NCBI GenBank assembly: GCA_045106295.1
Contig: JBGCEI010000218.1
Location: forward strand, 1 to 7,967
From: WTJX01 sp045106295
GTDB lineage: Bacteria; Bacteroidota; Bacteroidia; Cytophagales; JAAEPT01
Reading direction: 5' to 3'
Length of the DNA stretch: 7,967 nt
Shown here: positions 1-6,732 of the stretch, in pieces
Layout of the letters: each line of letters opens with the position of its first letter
Position numbering within the stretch: the stretch's first letter is position 1
Notes under the pieces: model-generated
The model's input: the letters and a program-made list of their open reading frames with translations, nothing else
Told to the model about the DNA's origin: nothing
Databases searched by the model: none
Position numbers and translations under genes: made by a program

Positions 1-448
1 CATACTCATCGTAATAGCAGTAGCAGGCTTACTGTTTTTATTGATATGGTTACTAAAAGACTGGAAAGCATTAGGGAATAAAAAAGTGAAAGATAACTTT
101 TCAGTACGTGAGTTTTTATCCTCCGAAGGAGAAAAGCAAGAATTAGTAATTGACGATGAGGTAAACGAAGCCATTCATACTAAAGATTACAAACGAGCTG
201 TGCGTTTACTGTATTTACAATTGATTATTTCGTTAGGAGAAAACGGGATGATTAAATGGAAGAAAGAAAAAACCAATCAGGATTATTACTTGGAATTAAA
301 AGCAAAAGAAACAATAGCCAATAACTTTTCTTTTTTAACGAAAGTGTATGAAATGGTTTGGTTTGGAGAAAAAGTAATAGATGAACCAGCGTTTACTGGA
401 ATACACAGACACTTTTTAGAACTTAAACCAATTATTAGTGAAAAATAA
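1..448 (+). CDS. DUF4129 domain membrane protein, C-terminal part (5' end outside window)
   Basis: The reading frame is open from base 2 with no stop, so the gene starts upstream; 148 residues are visible. They begin with a membrane helix (visible residues 1-17, ILIVIAVAGLLFLIWLL) followed by a charged cytoplasmic domain. That domain has the DUF4129 pattern: a helix with KRAVRLLYLQ (64-73), then IKWKKEKTNQDYY (about 84-96) and a late aromatic helix YEMVWFGE (116-123). A TTG at 41 could act as a start, but it lies inside the helix and would destroy it, so I treat it as internal. DUF4129 domains are usually the C-terminal tail of membrane proteins encoded beside MoxR, DUF58 or transglutaminase-like genes, and their biochemical role is not established. 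The 3' end overlaps the next gene by 11 bp, which suggests translational coupling. The family call is by motif and context. Confidence 0.82.
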   Translation, partial: ILIVIAVAGLLFLLIWLLKDWKALGNKKVKDNFSVREFLSSEGEKQELVIDDEVNEAIHTKDYKRAVRLLYLQLIISLGENGMIKWKKEKTNQDYYLELKAKETIANNFSFLTKVYEMVWFGEKVIDEPAFTGIHRHFLELKPIISEK

Positions 449-1778
449 TACACTAAAATACTTAGTTTATTTAGGAGTAGCTGTTGTAGTTGCTCTGTTA
501 GTGTATATGGTATACATAAATACTAAACATCTTGATTGGAACCAAAAAAGCCTAAAAGAAAACGATAAAGATCCTTACGGAGCCTATCTCTTTTATGAAT
601 TAATGAAAGATTATAGAACGAATGATACTAAAAATAAAGTCATTAAACCGCTCTATTCTCAGCTGGAAATGGATGAAAAAGGAAGCTATTTGTTTTTAGG
701 GAATACTTCATATTTACTAGATCAAGATTTCGATAGCTTGTCAGCTTATGTTGCAAAGGGTAATAATGCACTATTTATTTCTAATTTTTCTAGTGAAGTA
801 CAAAACAAAATAAGAGTATTAGACTCTACTGTTAATATAGTAGTAGAAGAACTTGAGTCCGAATATGATGCTATTGACGAATCTTTCTTTAAGGATAGCG
901 ATACATTAATTTATAAGTATAAAAAAAGTATTTTTGGATATGATTTTCCATTAGATTCGACTGTTTTGGTTTCAATACATAAACCTATTTTTAATAGAAA
1001 AGAATATTCTTTTACTTATAGAGATGAGTATGGAACAACAAATTTCTTGTGGTATTATGTCGATAAAAAGTTTATTCGATTAGAATCTGTAGAAAGTATT
1101 GGTGTTTTAAGGTTGAGTGATAGCTCAACTGTTGCTTCAAATTTCATTAAGATCCAATACGGAAAAGGAGCTTTCTATTTTCATACAAACCCGATTTTAT
1201 TCTCTAATTATTTTTTATCAAAAGAAGAAGGTGTCGGTTATGCAGAAGAAGTACTGTCAGTCCTTTCTGAAGGAGATATTTGGGTAGATATGTACAGTAA
1301 AACGAATCACTACAAATACAACAAAAATAGAGGACGGTTTAGTAATAGTCCGCTGCGTTATTTTTTAGGAGAACCATCTCTAGCATGGGCATGGTACATT
1401 GGTTTGTTTTTAGTGGTGATGTATGTCCTATTCCAATCAAAACGCAAGCAACGCATTATTCCATTTATTCCTCAAAAGAAAAACGTGTCTTTGGCTCATG
1501 CCAATGCTATTGGTCGATTGTATTTTTTAAACCAAGGACACAGTAGCCTAGCAAAAGAAAAGCTAAAACTATTTACCCATTTTATGTTCAAACGTTATCA
1601 AATAAAATTAGGGAAATGGGACGAAGAACAACTCAAATTAATTGAAATAAAAACAAAAAAGAGTAGGGGAGAAGTTAAGAATTTGGCAGCCGTTTGTACC
1701 TACATTAAAAATACCCGCCAGATCGACGTTAGCGATTTGAATCGCCTAGAGAATGCAATTAAAAATTTTTACACCTAA
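438..1778 (+). CDS. DUF4350 domain membrane protein
   Basis: A 446-residue protein with a GTG start overlapping the previous gene. The GTG is preferred because the next ATG (codon 24) lies inside the first membrane helix (about 8-27). The large region between the two helices (about 30-312) is predicted to be outside the cytoplasm. It opens with DPYGAYLFYELM (45-56) and contains YLFLGNTSYLL (84-94). It ends with YGKGAFYFHTNPILFSNYFL (241-260), which fits the glycine-rich end of DUF4350, a domain resembling a glutamine-amidotransferase-like fold. No catalytic residues can be assigned. A second helix (about 314-333) is followed by KRKQR and a basic cytoplasmic tail (334-446), consistent with positive-inside topology. 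It is the second gene of the DUF4129-DUF4350-MoxR-DUF58 cluster, and its role in that module is inferred from context only. Confidence 0.85.
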   Translation: MKNNTLKYLVYLGVAVVVALLVYMVYINTKHLDWNQKSLKENDKDPYGAYLFYELMKDYRTNDTKNKVIKPLYSQLEMDEKGSYLFLGNTSYLLDQDFDSLSAYVAKGNNALFISNFSSEVQNKIRVLDSTVNIVVEELESEYDAIDESFFKDSDTLIYKYKKSIFGYDFPLDSTVLVSIHKPIFNRKEYSFTYRDEYGTTNFLWYYVDKKFIRLESVESIGVLRLSDSSTVASNFIKIQYGKGAFYFHTNPILFSNYFLSKEEGVGYAEEVLSVLSEGDIWVDMYSKTNHYKYNKNRGRFSNSPLRYFLGEPSLAWAWYIGLFLVVMYVLFQSKRKQRIIPFIPQKKNVSLAHANAIGRLYFLNQGHSSLAKEKLKLFTHFMFKRYQIKLGKWDEEQLKLIEIKTKKSRGEVKNLAAVCTYIKNTRQIDVSDLNRLENAIKNFYT

Positions 1779-1787
1779 TTTAGTTTT

Positions 1788-2816
1788 ATGAGTATGGATA
1801 CGAACGAACCAAATGAAGCACAACAAAGCTCTCCATCAATAGAAGAGAGTGTCTACCAAGAGAATAGCCAGTTGAAAGAATTGAGTGATTCTATTAAAAA
1901 AGCAAAACAAGAAATAGGGAAGGTCTTGGTAGGAATGGATACTAATATTGACCTGATCTACGCTTCATTGCTGTGTGGTGGACATGTTTTATTGGAAGGT
2001 GTTCCTGGAATTGCGAAGACTTTATTAACAAAGCTGATTGCCAAATCACTAGATGCTGATTTTTCCAGAGTACAGTTCACACCAGATTTAATGCCTTCTG
2101 ACGTAATTGGAACCAGTATATTTGATATGAAAAATGCATCCTTTGAATTTAAGAAAGGACCTATCTTCTCAAATATTGTACTGATAGATGAAATCAATAG
2201 AGCTCCAGCAAAAACACAAGCAGCACTTTTTGAGGTAATGGAAGAAGCTCAAATCACGGTAGATAGTACTACCTATCCTATGGAACCTCCTTTCTTTGTA
2301 ATGGCAACACAAAACCCAATTGAACAAGAAGGAACTTATAAATTACCTGAAGCTCAGTTAGACCGTTTTTTGGTGAAACTGTACGTAGATTACCCTTCTT
2401 ATGAAGAAGAAGTTTTGATTTTAGAACGTTTCCAAAGTGATTTTAAACAACATCAGTTAGATGATGTGAAACCTGTATTAACCAAAAAGAAAGTGGCTGA
2501 GCTACAGAAGCAGATAGAAGGCGTTTTCATTAAAAAAGAAATCATTGATTACATCGCTCAATTAGTGTCTTCTACACGTACTACGAATGATTTGTTTTTA
2601 GGTGCTTCTCCAAGAGCATCATTGGCGTTACTGAAATTGTCTAAAGCCATTGCAGGCTTAAATGGAAGGAATTTCGTAATTCCAGACGATGTGAAGTATG
2701 TAGCCAATTCAGTATTGAATCACCGTATTATTTTGACCGCTGAAAAAGAAATGGAAGGTACTGAAGTACACGAAGTAATAGATGAACTTGTTGGGCAAAT
2801 AGAAATACCGAGGTGA
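1788..2816 (+). CDS. MoxR-family AAA+ ATPase
   Basis: A complete 342-residue cytoplasmic ATPase with the full AAA+ signature. Walker A is GVPGIAKT (71-78), Walker B is VLIDEI (131-136), followed by NRAPAKTQAALFEVMEE. Sensor 1 is ATQNP (173-177), then LPEAQLDRF with the probable arginine finger R193, and sensor 2 is GASPR (272-276). The alanine before the Walker A lysine (IAKT) is common in MoxR proteins. Residues 1-30 are polar, acidic and probably disordered. Two in-frame ATGs (1788 and 1794) are possible starts; there is no clear ribosome binding site, as is usual in Bacteroidota. It begins 9 bp after the DUF4350 stop. MoxR ATPases act as chaperones or remodellers, typically with VWA-domain partners. 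The downstream DUF58 protein is the likely partner here, by inference. Confidence 0.96.
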   Translation: MSMDTNEPNEAQQSSPSIEESVYQENSQLKELSDSIKKAKQEIGKVLVGMDTNIDLIYASLLCGGHVLLEGVPGIAKTLLTKLIAKSLDADFSRVQFTPDLMPSDVIGTSIFDMKNASFEFKKGPIFSNIVLIDEINRAPAKTQAALFEVMEEAQITVDSTTYPMEPPFFVMATQNPIEQEGTYKLPEAQLDRFLVKLYVDYPSYEEEVLILERFQSDFKQHQLDDVKPVLTKKKVAELQKQIEGVFIKKEIIDYIAQLVSSTRTTNDLFLGASPRASLALLKLSKAIAGLNGRNFVIPDDVKYVANSVLNHRIILTAEKEMEGTEVHEVIDELVGQIEIPR

Positions 2817-2820
2817 TTAA

Positions 2821-2957
2821 ATTTCAAATAGCAAAAAACAAATTATAAACTCTCTGCCTGGCGGCAGAGAAAATACAAATAGCAAATTTCACATTCCAAA
2901 CGTGGGCATAATTTCCATTGTTTAAGTGTTTGGAATATAGAATTTTGAATCTGGAAT
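2821..2957. repeat. Intergenic repeat-rich element with hairpin, between MoxR and DUF58 genes
   Basis: The 147-bp gap holds several ordered repeats and no plausible gene. An 11-bp direct repeat, CAAATAGCAAA, occurs at 2825-2835 and 2876-2886. Between the copies is a perfect 8-bp hairpin, TCTCTGCC (2851-2858) and GGCAGAGA (2863-2870) with loop TGGC, the most GC-rich patch of the neighbourhood. To the right, ATTCCAAAC (2893-2901) and GTTTGGAAT (2928-2936) form a perfect 9-bp inverted repeat, and GGAATATAGAATTTTGAA plus CTGGAATT continue the GGAATT-like theme up to 2957. The hairpin is not followed by a T-run on either strand, so it does not look like a terminator. I recall GC-rich palindromes flanked by AT-rich TTTGGAATT-like words from flavobacterial intergenic regions, but cannot confirm copy number here. 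It could be a dispersed repeat or an mRNA-processing or stability element. Confidence 0.6.
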
Positions 2958-2963
2958 TAAAAT

Positions 2964-4292
2964 ATGCTAATATTTTATAAATCACTTTTTCTGAGTAAGC
3001 GGTTCTTTCTGCTTTTTTTGGCGTGCATAGCTTGCTTTGTGGGAGCGTACTTCTACGAGAGTGCTTTGTTGTATGCTAAACTAGCTACTGCTGTAGCAGG
3101 AATAGTTGTTTGTGTAGATACAATCCTTTTGTACGTTCGGCATCCCAAGATAGAAGTGTACAGGGAAATGGCATCTAAACTTTCTTTAGGAAGTAGTAAT
3201 ACCGTCATCATTAATTTACAGACAGACTCAAATCGTCAACTTCGGTACGAATTAATAGATGAACTACCTGTTCAGTTGCAGGAAAGGTCATTCTTCTTTT
3301 CGGGTGTGTTAGAGAAAGTGGTGAACTGTAGTTATGAGTTGGTTCCAAAAGAGCGGGGGCGTTACCATTTTGGAGATATCAATCTATTTGTCTTTTCTAG
3401 ATTAGGTTTTGTAAGTAAACGGAATCTCATAAAATCAGCAGAAAATGTAGCTGTTTATCCATCTATTCAAGCAATGAAAGAATACAGTTTGTATTCTATG
3501 AAAAACGTAAGGGAGTTTTACGGCGCTAAAAAGAGACGTAGGCTAGGCTATAGTTATGAGTTTGAGCAAATCAAAGAATATGTGTTAGGAGATGATATCC
3601 GAAATATCAATTGGAAAGCTACTGCACGGGCTAGTCAAGTGATGATTAATCAATTTGAGGAAGAGAAGTCTCAGCAAGTGTACACGCTCATAGATAAGAG
3701 TCGGACTATGAATATGGCATTTGGCGGAATGTCATTATTAGATTACGCAATTAACGCTGCTTTGGTAATTAGTAATGTCAGCCTACAAAAACAAGATAAG
3801 GCTGGTTTAGTAACCTTTTCCGATAAGATAGGCAATACGGTAAAAGCACTCAATAGACCAGGACAGATGAATAAGGTCCTAGAAACGCTTTACAATGAAA
3901 AAGAACGGGAAGGTGAGGCTGATTATGAGTTACTGTATCAGTTGACTACTAAGTTGATACATGGTAGAAGTTTATTGTTTTTGTTTACCAATATTGAAAC
4001 AAATTATTCATTAGAGCGAATTCTACCCGTTTTAAGGAAGTTAAGTAAACGTCATGTGCTGGTAGTCATCTTTTTTAGAAACGTAGAATTAGAGAACTAT
4101 GCCTATGGAAAAGCAAAAGACACAGAAGAAGTCTATCTAAAAACCATTGCTGAGAAAATGTATGTTGAAAAAGAGCAATTGATGCTTCAACTGAATAAAT
4201 ACGGTATTCAAACCATATTCACAGAACCTGGTGATTTAATTATTAATACAGTCAATAAGTACCTTGAGTTAAAAGCAAAAGGAATAATTTAG
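2964..4292 (+). CDS. DUF58 domain protein (VWA-like, membrane-anchored)
   Basis: A complete 442-residue protein. Two N-terminal membrane helices (about 13-30 and 37-57) precede a beta-rich region (about 60-165). The DUF58 core then contains RRRLGYSYEFEQIKEY and the hallmark GDDIRNINWKATAR (209-222). A VWA-like segment follows: VYTLIDKSRTM (239-249), a GLVTFSD strand (281-287) and LLFLFTN (337-343). In classical VWA domains the metal site is DxSxS; here it reads D244-K-S246-R-T248, with threonine in the last position. DUF58 proteins are regularly encoded next to MoxR ATPases and are thought to be their partners or substrates. The C-terminal tail (about 375-442) is cytoplasmic. The ATG at 2964 fits the start of the first hydrophobic segment. 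It is probably cotranscribed with the MoxR gene despite the repeat-filled 147-bp spacer, since no terminator is visible. Confidence 0.93.
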   Translation: MLIFYKSLFLSKRFFLLFLACIACFVGAYFYESALLYAKLATAVAGIVVCVDTILLYVRHPKIEVYREMASKLSLGSSNTVIINLQTDSNRQLRYELIDELPVQLQERSFFFSGVLEKVVNCSYELVPKERGRYHFGDINLFVFSRLGFVSKRNLIKSAENVAVYPSIQAMKEYSLYSMKNVREFYGAKKRRRLGYSYEFEQIKEYVLGDDIRNINWKATARASQVMINQFEEEKSQQVYTLIDKSRTMNMAFGGMSLLDYAINAALVISNVSLQKQDKAGLVTFSDKIGNTVKALNRPGQMNKVLETLYNEKEREGEADYELLYQLTTKLIHGRSLLFLFTNIETNYSLERILPVLRKLSKRHVLVVIFFRNVELENYAYGKAKDTEEVYLKTIAEKMYVEKEQLMLQLNKYGIQTIFTEPGDLIINTVNKYLELKAKGII

Positions 4293-4367
4293 AACACCTC
4301 TAAATCAACGCTCAGTCTACCTTATTTCACTTATTCTTCCGTTATTGGATGTATAAAATATTCAAAC

Positions 4368-4610
4368 ATGGAAAAAGGAAAAGTAGCAGGTAAAGCTCCA
4401 ATAGCAGTAGAAGTAGAAGCAGGGAAGAACTACGCATGGTGTACATGTGGAGAATCCACCAATCAACCATTCTGTGATGGTAAACACAAAGGAGGAAGCT
4501 TTAGACCAAATGTAATTAAAGCAGAAGAAAGTAAAACGATCTATTTCTGTACATGCAAGCAGACAAGTAATCCATCAGGTTTTTGTGATGGGGCTCATTC
4601 AAAGCTTTAA
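4368..4610 (+). CDS. Small protein with two CDGSH iron-sulfur motifs
   Basis: An 80-residue protein made almost entirely of two CDGSH motifs, each of which binds a 2Fe-2S cluster through three cysteines and one histidine. Motif 1 is C25-T-C27-GESTNQPF-C36-DGK-H40, which fits C-x-C-x2-S/T-x3-P-x-C-D-G-x-H. Motif 2 is C61-T-C63-KQTSNPSGF-C73-DGA-H77; all four ligands are present, but there is one extra residue between the cysteine pair and the third cysteine. No signal peptide or membrane helix is present, so the protein should be cytoplasmic. Proteins of this type are proposed to take part in iron-sulfur or redox handling, but the specific role is unknown. It lies 75 bp after the DUF58 gene. 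No clear promoter was found in the gap, so it may be read from the upstream operon or from an unrecognised promoter. A strong hairpin follows the stop. Confidence 0.93.
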   Translation: MEKGKVAGKAPIAVEVEAGKNYAWCTCGESTNQPFCDGKHKGGSFRPNVIKAEESKTIYFCTCKQTSNPSGFCDGAHSKL

Positions 4611-4614
4611 CCAA

Positions 4615-4653
4615 AAAAGAGTTATTACTTAATTCAGAAGTAATAACTCTTTT
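4615..4653. terminator. Bidirectional intrinsic terminator between convergent CDGSH and RDD genes
   Basis: A perfect 16-bp stem, AAAAGAGTTATTACTT (4615-4630) pairing with 4638-4653, encloses a 7-nt loop AATTCAG. On the + strand the second arm ends CTCTTTT just after the CDGSH stop. On the - strand the arm runs into a six-T stretch (complement of 4613-4618), located just after the RDD stop. It can therefore serve both convergent genes. Confidence 0.85.
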
Positions 4654-4674
4654 CAAATAATACGAAACTAAAGT

Positions 4675-5139
4675 TTACTTATTCTCTATTACTAGACAAC
4701 TAGCCATTTTGTCGTGTAACGTCTGACTTTTGTCATTGAAAAGCATCATGAAGTAACCAATCAGTAAAATTAAACCTGAGATCATTTTACCAAAATGACG
4801 ACCTGTGGCTTTCAAGAAAGAAATTCTTTGTCCTTCTTCGTCTGTTACTTTGATTTTTAAGATTTTCTTACCTAAAGTAGCTTGTCCTTCAGAGCTTTCC
4901 ATTAAAGCAAAATAAAGCCATTGTACAACTGTACTAATCAAAGTAGTTGTTCCTATTGTTGCTAAACCACCGTTTAATGAAGTTCCCGTTTCTACACCAA
5001 AAACCGAACTATTAAGTAACTGAAGCGGTATTCCAATAATTAATCCATCTAAAATAATAGCTCCTAATCGTCTTCCAAAACTTGCTGCTGTTATGTTTTG
5101 ATTAGCAACATTGTCCATATCTAATATTTGATCACTCAT
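4675..5139 (-). CDS. RDD family membrane protein
   Basis: A complete 154-residue inner-membrane protein with the RDD layout. The arginine/aspartate pair is in FGRRLGAIILDGLI (R23, R24 and D31), in the first helix (about 27-46). A second helix lies at about 64-80 and is followed by the cytoplasmic loop SSEGQATLGKKILKIKV (82-98) and R114. A third helix (about 117-134) leads to NDKSQTLHDKMA (135-146), with H142 and D143 in the conserved HDK position. RDD proteins are widespread; some have been linked to ion transport, but most have no assigned function. RDD genes often accompany MoxR/DUF58/DUF4129 clusters in Bacteroidota, so a link with the upstream module is possible although this gene is on the other strand. 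It is isolated, converging on the CDGSH gene and diverging from gltA. A terminator-like hairpin lies about 55 bp upstream of its start. Confidence 0.9.
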   Translation of the reverse strand: MSDQILDMDNVANQNITAASFGRRLGAIILDGLIIGIPLQLLNSSVFGVETGTSLNGGLATIGTTTLISTVVQWLYFALMESSEGQATLGKKILKIKVTDEEGQRISFLKATGRHFGKMISGLILLIGYFMMLFNDKSQTLHDKMASCLVIENK

Positions 5140-5186
5140 GATTATTTTGTTTTTAAATAATACAATAATAATACAATTTTCATTTT

Positions 5187-5233
5187 AAAAAACGAAGTGG
5201 ATAAGACAAATCACTCATTATCTTATCCACTTC
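5187..5233 (-). terminator. Terminator-like hairpin upstream of the RDD gene, - strand orientation
   Basis: A perfect 13-bp inverted repeat, GAAGTGGATAAGA (5194-5206) and TCTTATCCACTTC (5221-5233), encloses a 14-nt loop. Read on the - strand, the stem is followed by G and then six T (complement of 5187-5192), the form of an intrinsic terminator. On the + strand no T-run follows. It lies between the divergent RDD and gltA genes, ahead of the RDD start. It could end antisense or leader transcription, or be an operator-like palindrome. No - strand promoter with a perfect TAnnTTTG box was found to its right. Confidence 0.6.
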
Positions 5234-5275
5234 TGTCAAAAACAGATCTTGATACCACTTAAATAACGAGGGATG

Positions 5276-5307
5276 TTTTCATCCTAACGATTTGTACTTT
5301 ATATTTG
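5276..5307 (+). promoter_or_regulatory. Predicted promoter of citrate synthase gene
   Basis: TATATTTG at 5300-5307 matches the Bacteroidota -7 consensus TAnnTTTG exactly. The -33 element is weak: TTTTC at 5276-5280, at the expected distance. Transcription would begin at about 5313-5315, giving a leader of roughly 60 nt to the ATG at 5377. The -33 area also lies in a small hairpin, GGATG (5271-5275) / CATCC (5280-5284), flanked by a direct repeat TAACGA (5264-5269 and 5285-5290), which might be a regulator site. This part is inference. Confidence 0.6.
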
Positions 5308-5376
5308 AAACTAAGTAGTTTTCCATAGCTACTTTAAGTGAGCAAAAAGAAAAAGAAACGTAATTATTTAAAGGAC

Positions 5377-6660
5377 ATGTCTAGAACAGCAGAGTTAATT
5401 ATTGATGGTAAAAAATACGAACTACCCGTTATTGAAGGTTCGGAAGGTGAAGTAGCAGTTGATATTTCAAAATTACGTGGACAGTCTGGAGCTATTACCA
5501 TAGATCCAGGGTATAAAAACACAGGTTCTACCAAAAGTGCCATTACTTTTTTAGATGGTGAAAAAGGAATTTTACGTTACAGAGGGTATTCTATTGAAGA
5601 GTTAGCGGAAAATGCATCTTTCTTAGAAGTATCTTACTTACTTATCAATGGAGAATTGCCTACTCAGAGTGAGTTAGATGAGTTTGAAGCAAACATAAAA
5701 GCTCATAATAACCTTCACGAAGAGATAAAAGAAATCTTAAATGGATTCCCTTCTACGGCACACCCGATGGGAACATTAGCTTCTATTGTAACTTCATTAA
5801 CCGCATTTTACCCTAAGTCATTAGACCCTAATTTAGGTGATGGACAAATGGAAAAAACGATTTACCGTTTATTAGGTAAATTACCAACCATAGCGGCTTG
5901 GTCGTACAGGAACTCAAAAGGAATGTCTTACAATTACCCTACCGATATGGAGTACTGTGAGAACTTTTTATACATGATGTTCTCTCAGCGAAACAAAGAT
6001 TACAAAGTAGACCCTGTTGTTGCAAAAGCACTAAACACATTACTAATTCTTCATGCTGACCACGAACAAAACTGTTCTACCTCAACAGTAAGAATAGTAG
6101 GTTCTGCTAACGCTAGTTTATACTCTTCTATTTCAGCAGGAATTAGTGCTTTATGGGGACCGTTACATGGTGGGGCGAACCAAGCGGTAATCGAAATGCT
6201 GGAGGATATCAAAAACGATGGTGGAGATACTAAAAAGTACCTAGCGAAAGCAAAAGACAAGAACGATCCTTTCCGTTTGATGGGATTTGGACACAGAGTT
6301 TACAAAAATTTTGATCCTCGAGCTAAGATCATTAAAGTAGCAGCTGATAATGTATTAGAGAAATTAGGTGTAAATGATCCTGTTCTTGACATAGCAAAAG
6401 GATTAGAACAAGAAGCATTGAATGATCCATATTTCAAGGATAGAAACTTATATCCAAATGTAGATTTCTATTCAGGAATTATCTACAGAGCATTAGGGTT
6501 AAATAGTGATCTATTTACAGTAATGTTTGCATTAGGTCGTTTACCAGGATGGATTGCTCAGTGGAAAGAAATGAGAGTCAATAGTGAACCAATTGGAAGA
6601 CCAAGACAAGTATATGTTGGTGAAAATGAACGTTCATTTGTTCCTGTAGAAAAAAGATAA
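5377..6660 (+). CDS. gltA: Citrate synthase
   Basis: Condenses acetyl-CoA and oxaloacetate to citrate, the entry step of the TCA cycle, in the cytoplasm. From the ATG at 5377 the protein has 427 residues, the same length as E. coli GltA, and the N-terminus (SRTAELIIDGKKYELPV) is that of the family. An in-frame GTG at 5338 would add 13 lysine-rich residues (KKKKKR) with no counterpart that I know of, so the ATG is preferred; AAAGGA lies just before it. Catalytic and binding motifs are complete: LHADHEQNCST with H229, LHGGAN with H264, MGFGHRVYKNFDPRA with H306, and NVDFYSG with D363. These sit almost exactly where they do in the E. coli enzyme. This points to the large, hexameric-type bacterial citrate synthase; NADH regulation cannot be judged. 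It has its own predicted promoter and terminator and appears monocistronic. Confidence 0.97.
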   Translation: MSRTAELIIDGKKYELPVIEGSEGEVAVDISKLRGQSGAITIDPGYKNTGSTKSAITFLDGEKGILRYRGYSIEELAENASFLEVSYLLINGELPTQSELDEFEANIKAHNNLHEEIKEILNGFPSTAHPMGTLASIVTSLTAFYPKSLDPNLGDGQMEKTIYRLLGKLPTIAAWSYRNSKGMSYNYPTDMEYCENFLYMMFSQRNKDYKVDPVVAKALNTLLILHADHEQNCSTSTVRIVGSANASLYSSISAGISALWGPLHGGANQAVIEMLEDIKNDGGDTKKYLAKAKDKNDPFRLMGFGHRVYKNFDPRAKIIKVAADNVLEKLGVNDPVLDIAKGLEQEALNDPYFKDRNLYPNVDFYSGIIYRALGLNSDLFTVMFALGRLPGWIAQWKEMRVNSEPIGRPRQVYVGENERSFVPVEKR

Positions 6661-6683
6661 ACTTCTTTTTTAGAAAAATTGAG

Positions 6684-6718
6684 AAAGGCTGTTTCATTTG
6701 TTTGAGATAGCCTTTTTT
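6684..6718 (+). terminator. Intrinsic terminator of gltA
   Basis: AAAGGCT (6684-6690) pairs with AGCCTTT (6709-6715). The stem continues inward through GTTTCA / TGAGAT with two wobble pairs, making about 13 bp with a short loop. It is followed by a run of T through 6718. It lies 23 bp after the gltA stop and between convergent genes, but its T-run favours the + direction. Confidence 0.85.
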
Positions 6719-6732
6719 GTTTCAATGTTGTT

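Noticed and set aside
1958..2197. 79-codon open frame on the - strand inside the MoxR gene
   Set aside because: It lies entirely antisense to strongly conserved AAA+ motifs and has no recognisable domain or promoter.
2851..2870. Hairpin after the MoxR gene as an intrinsic terminator
   Set aside because: The stem is perfect, but no T-run follows on either strand, so termination is not supported.
6051..6260. 69-codon open frame on the - strand inside citrate synthase
   Set aside because: It is antisense to the catalytic region of gltA, a by-product of conserved codons.
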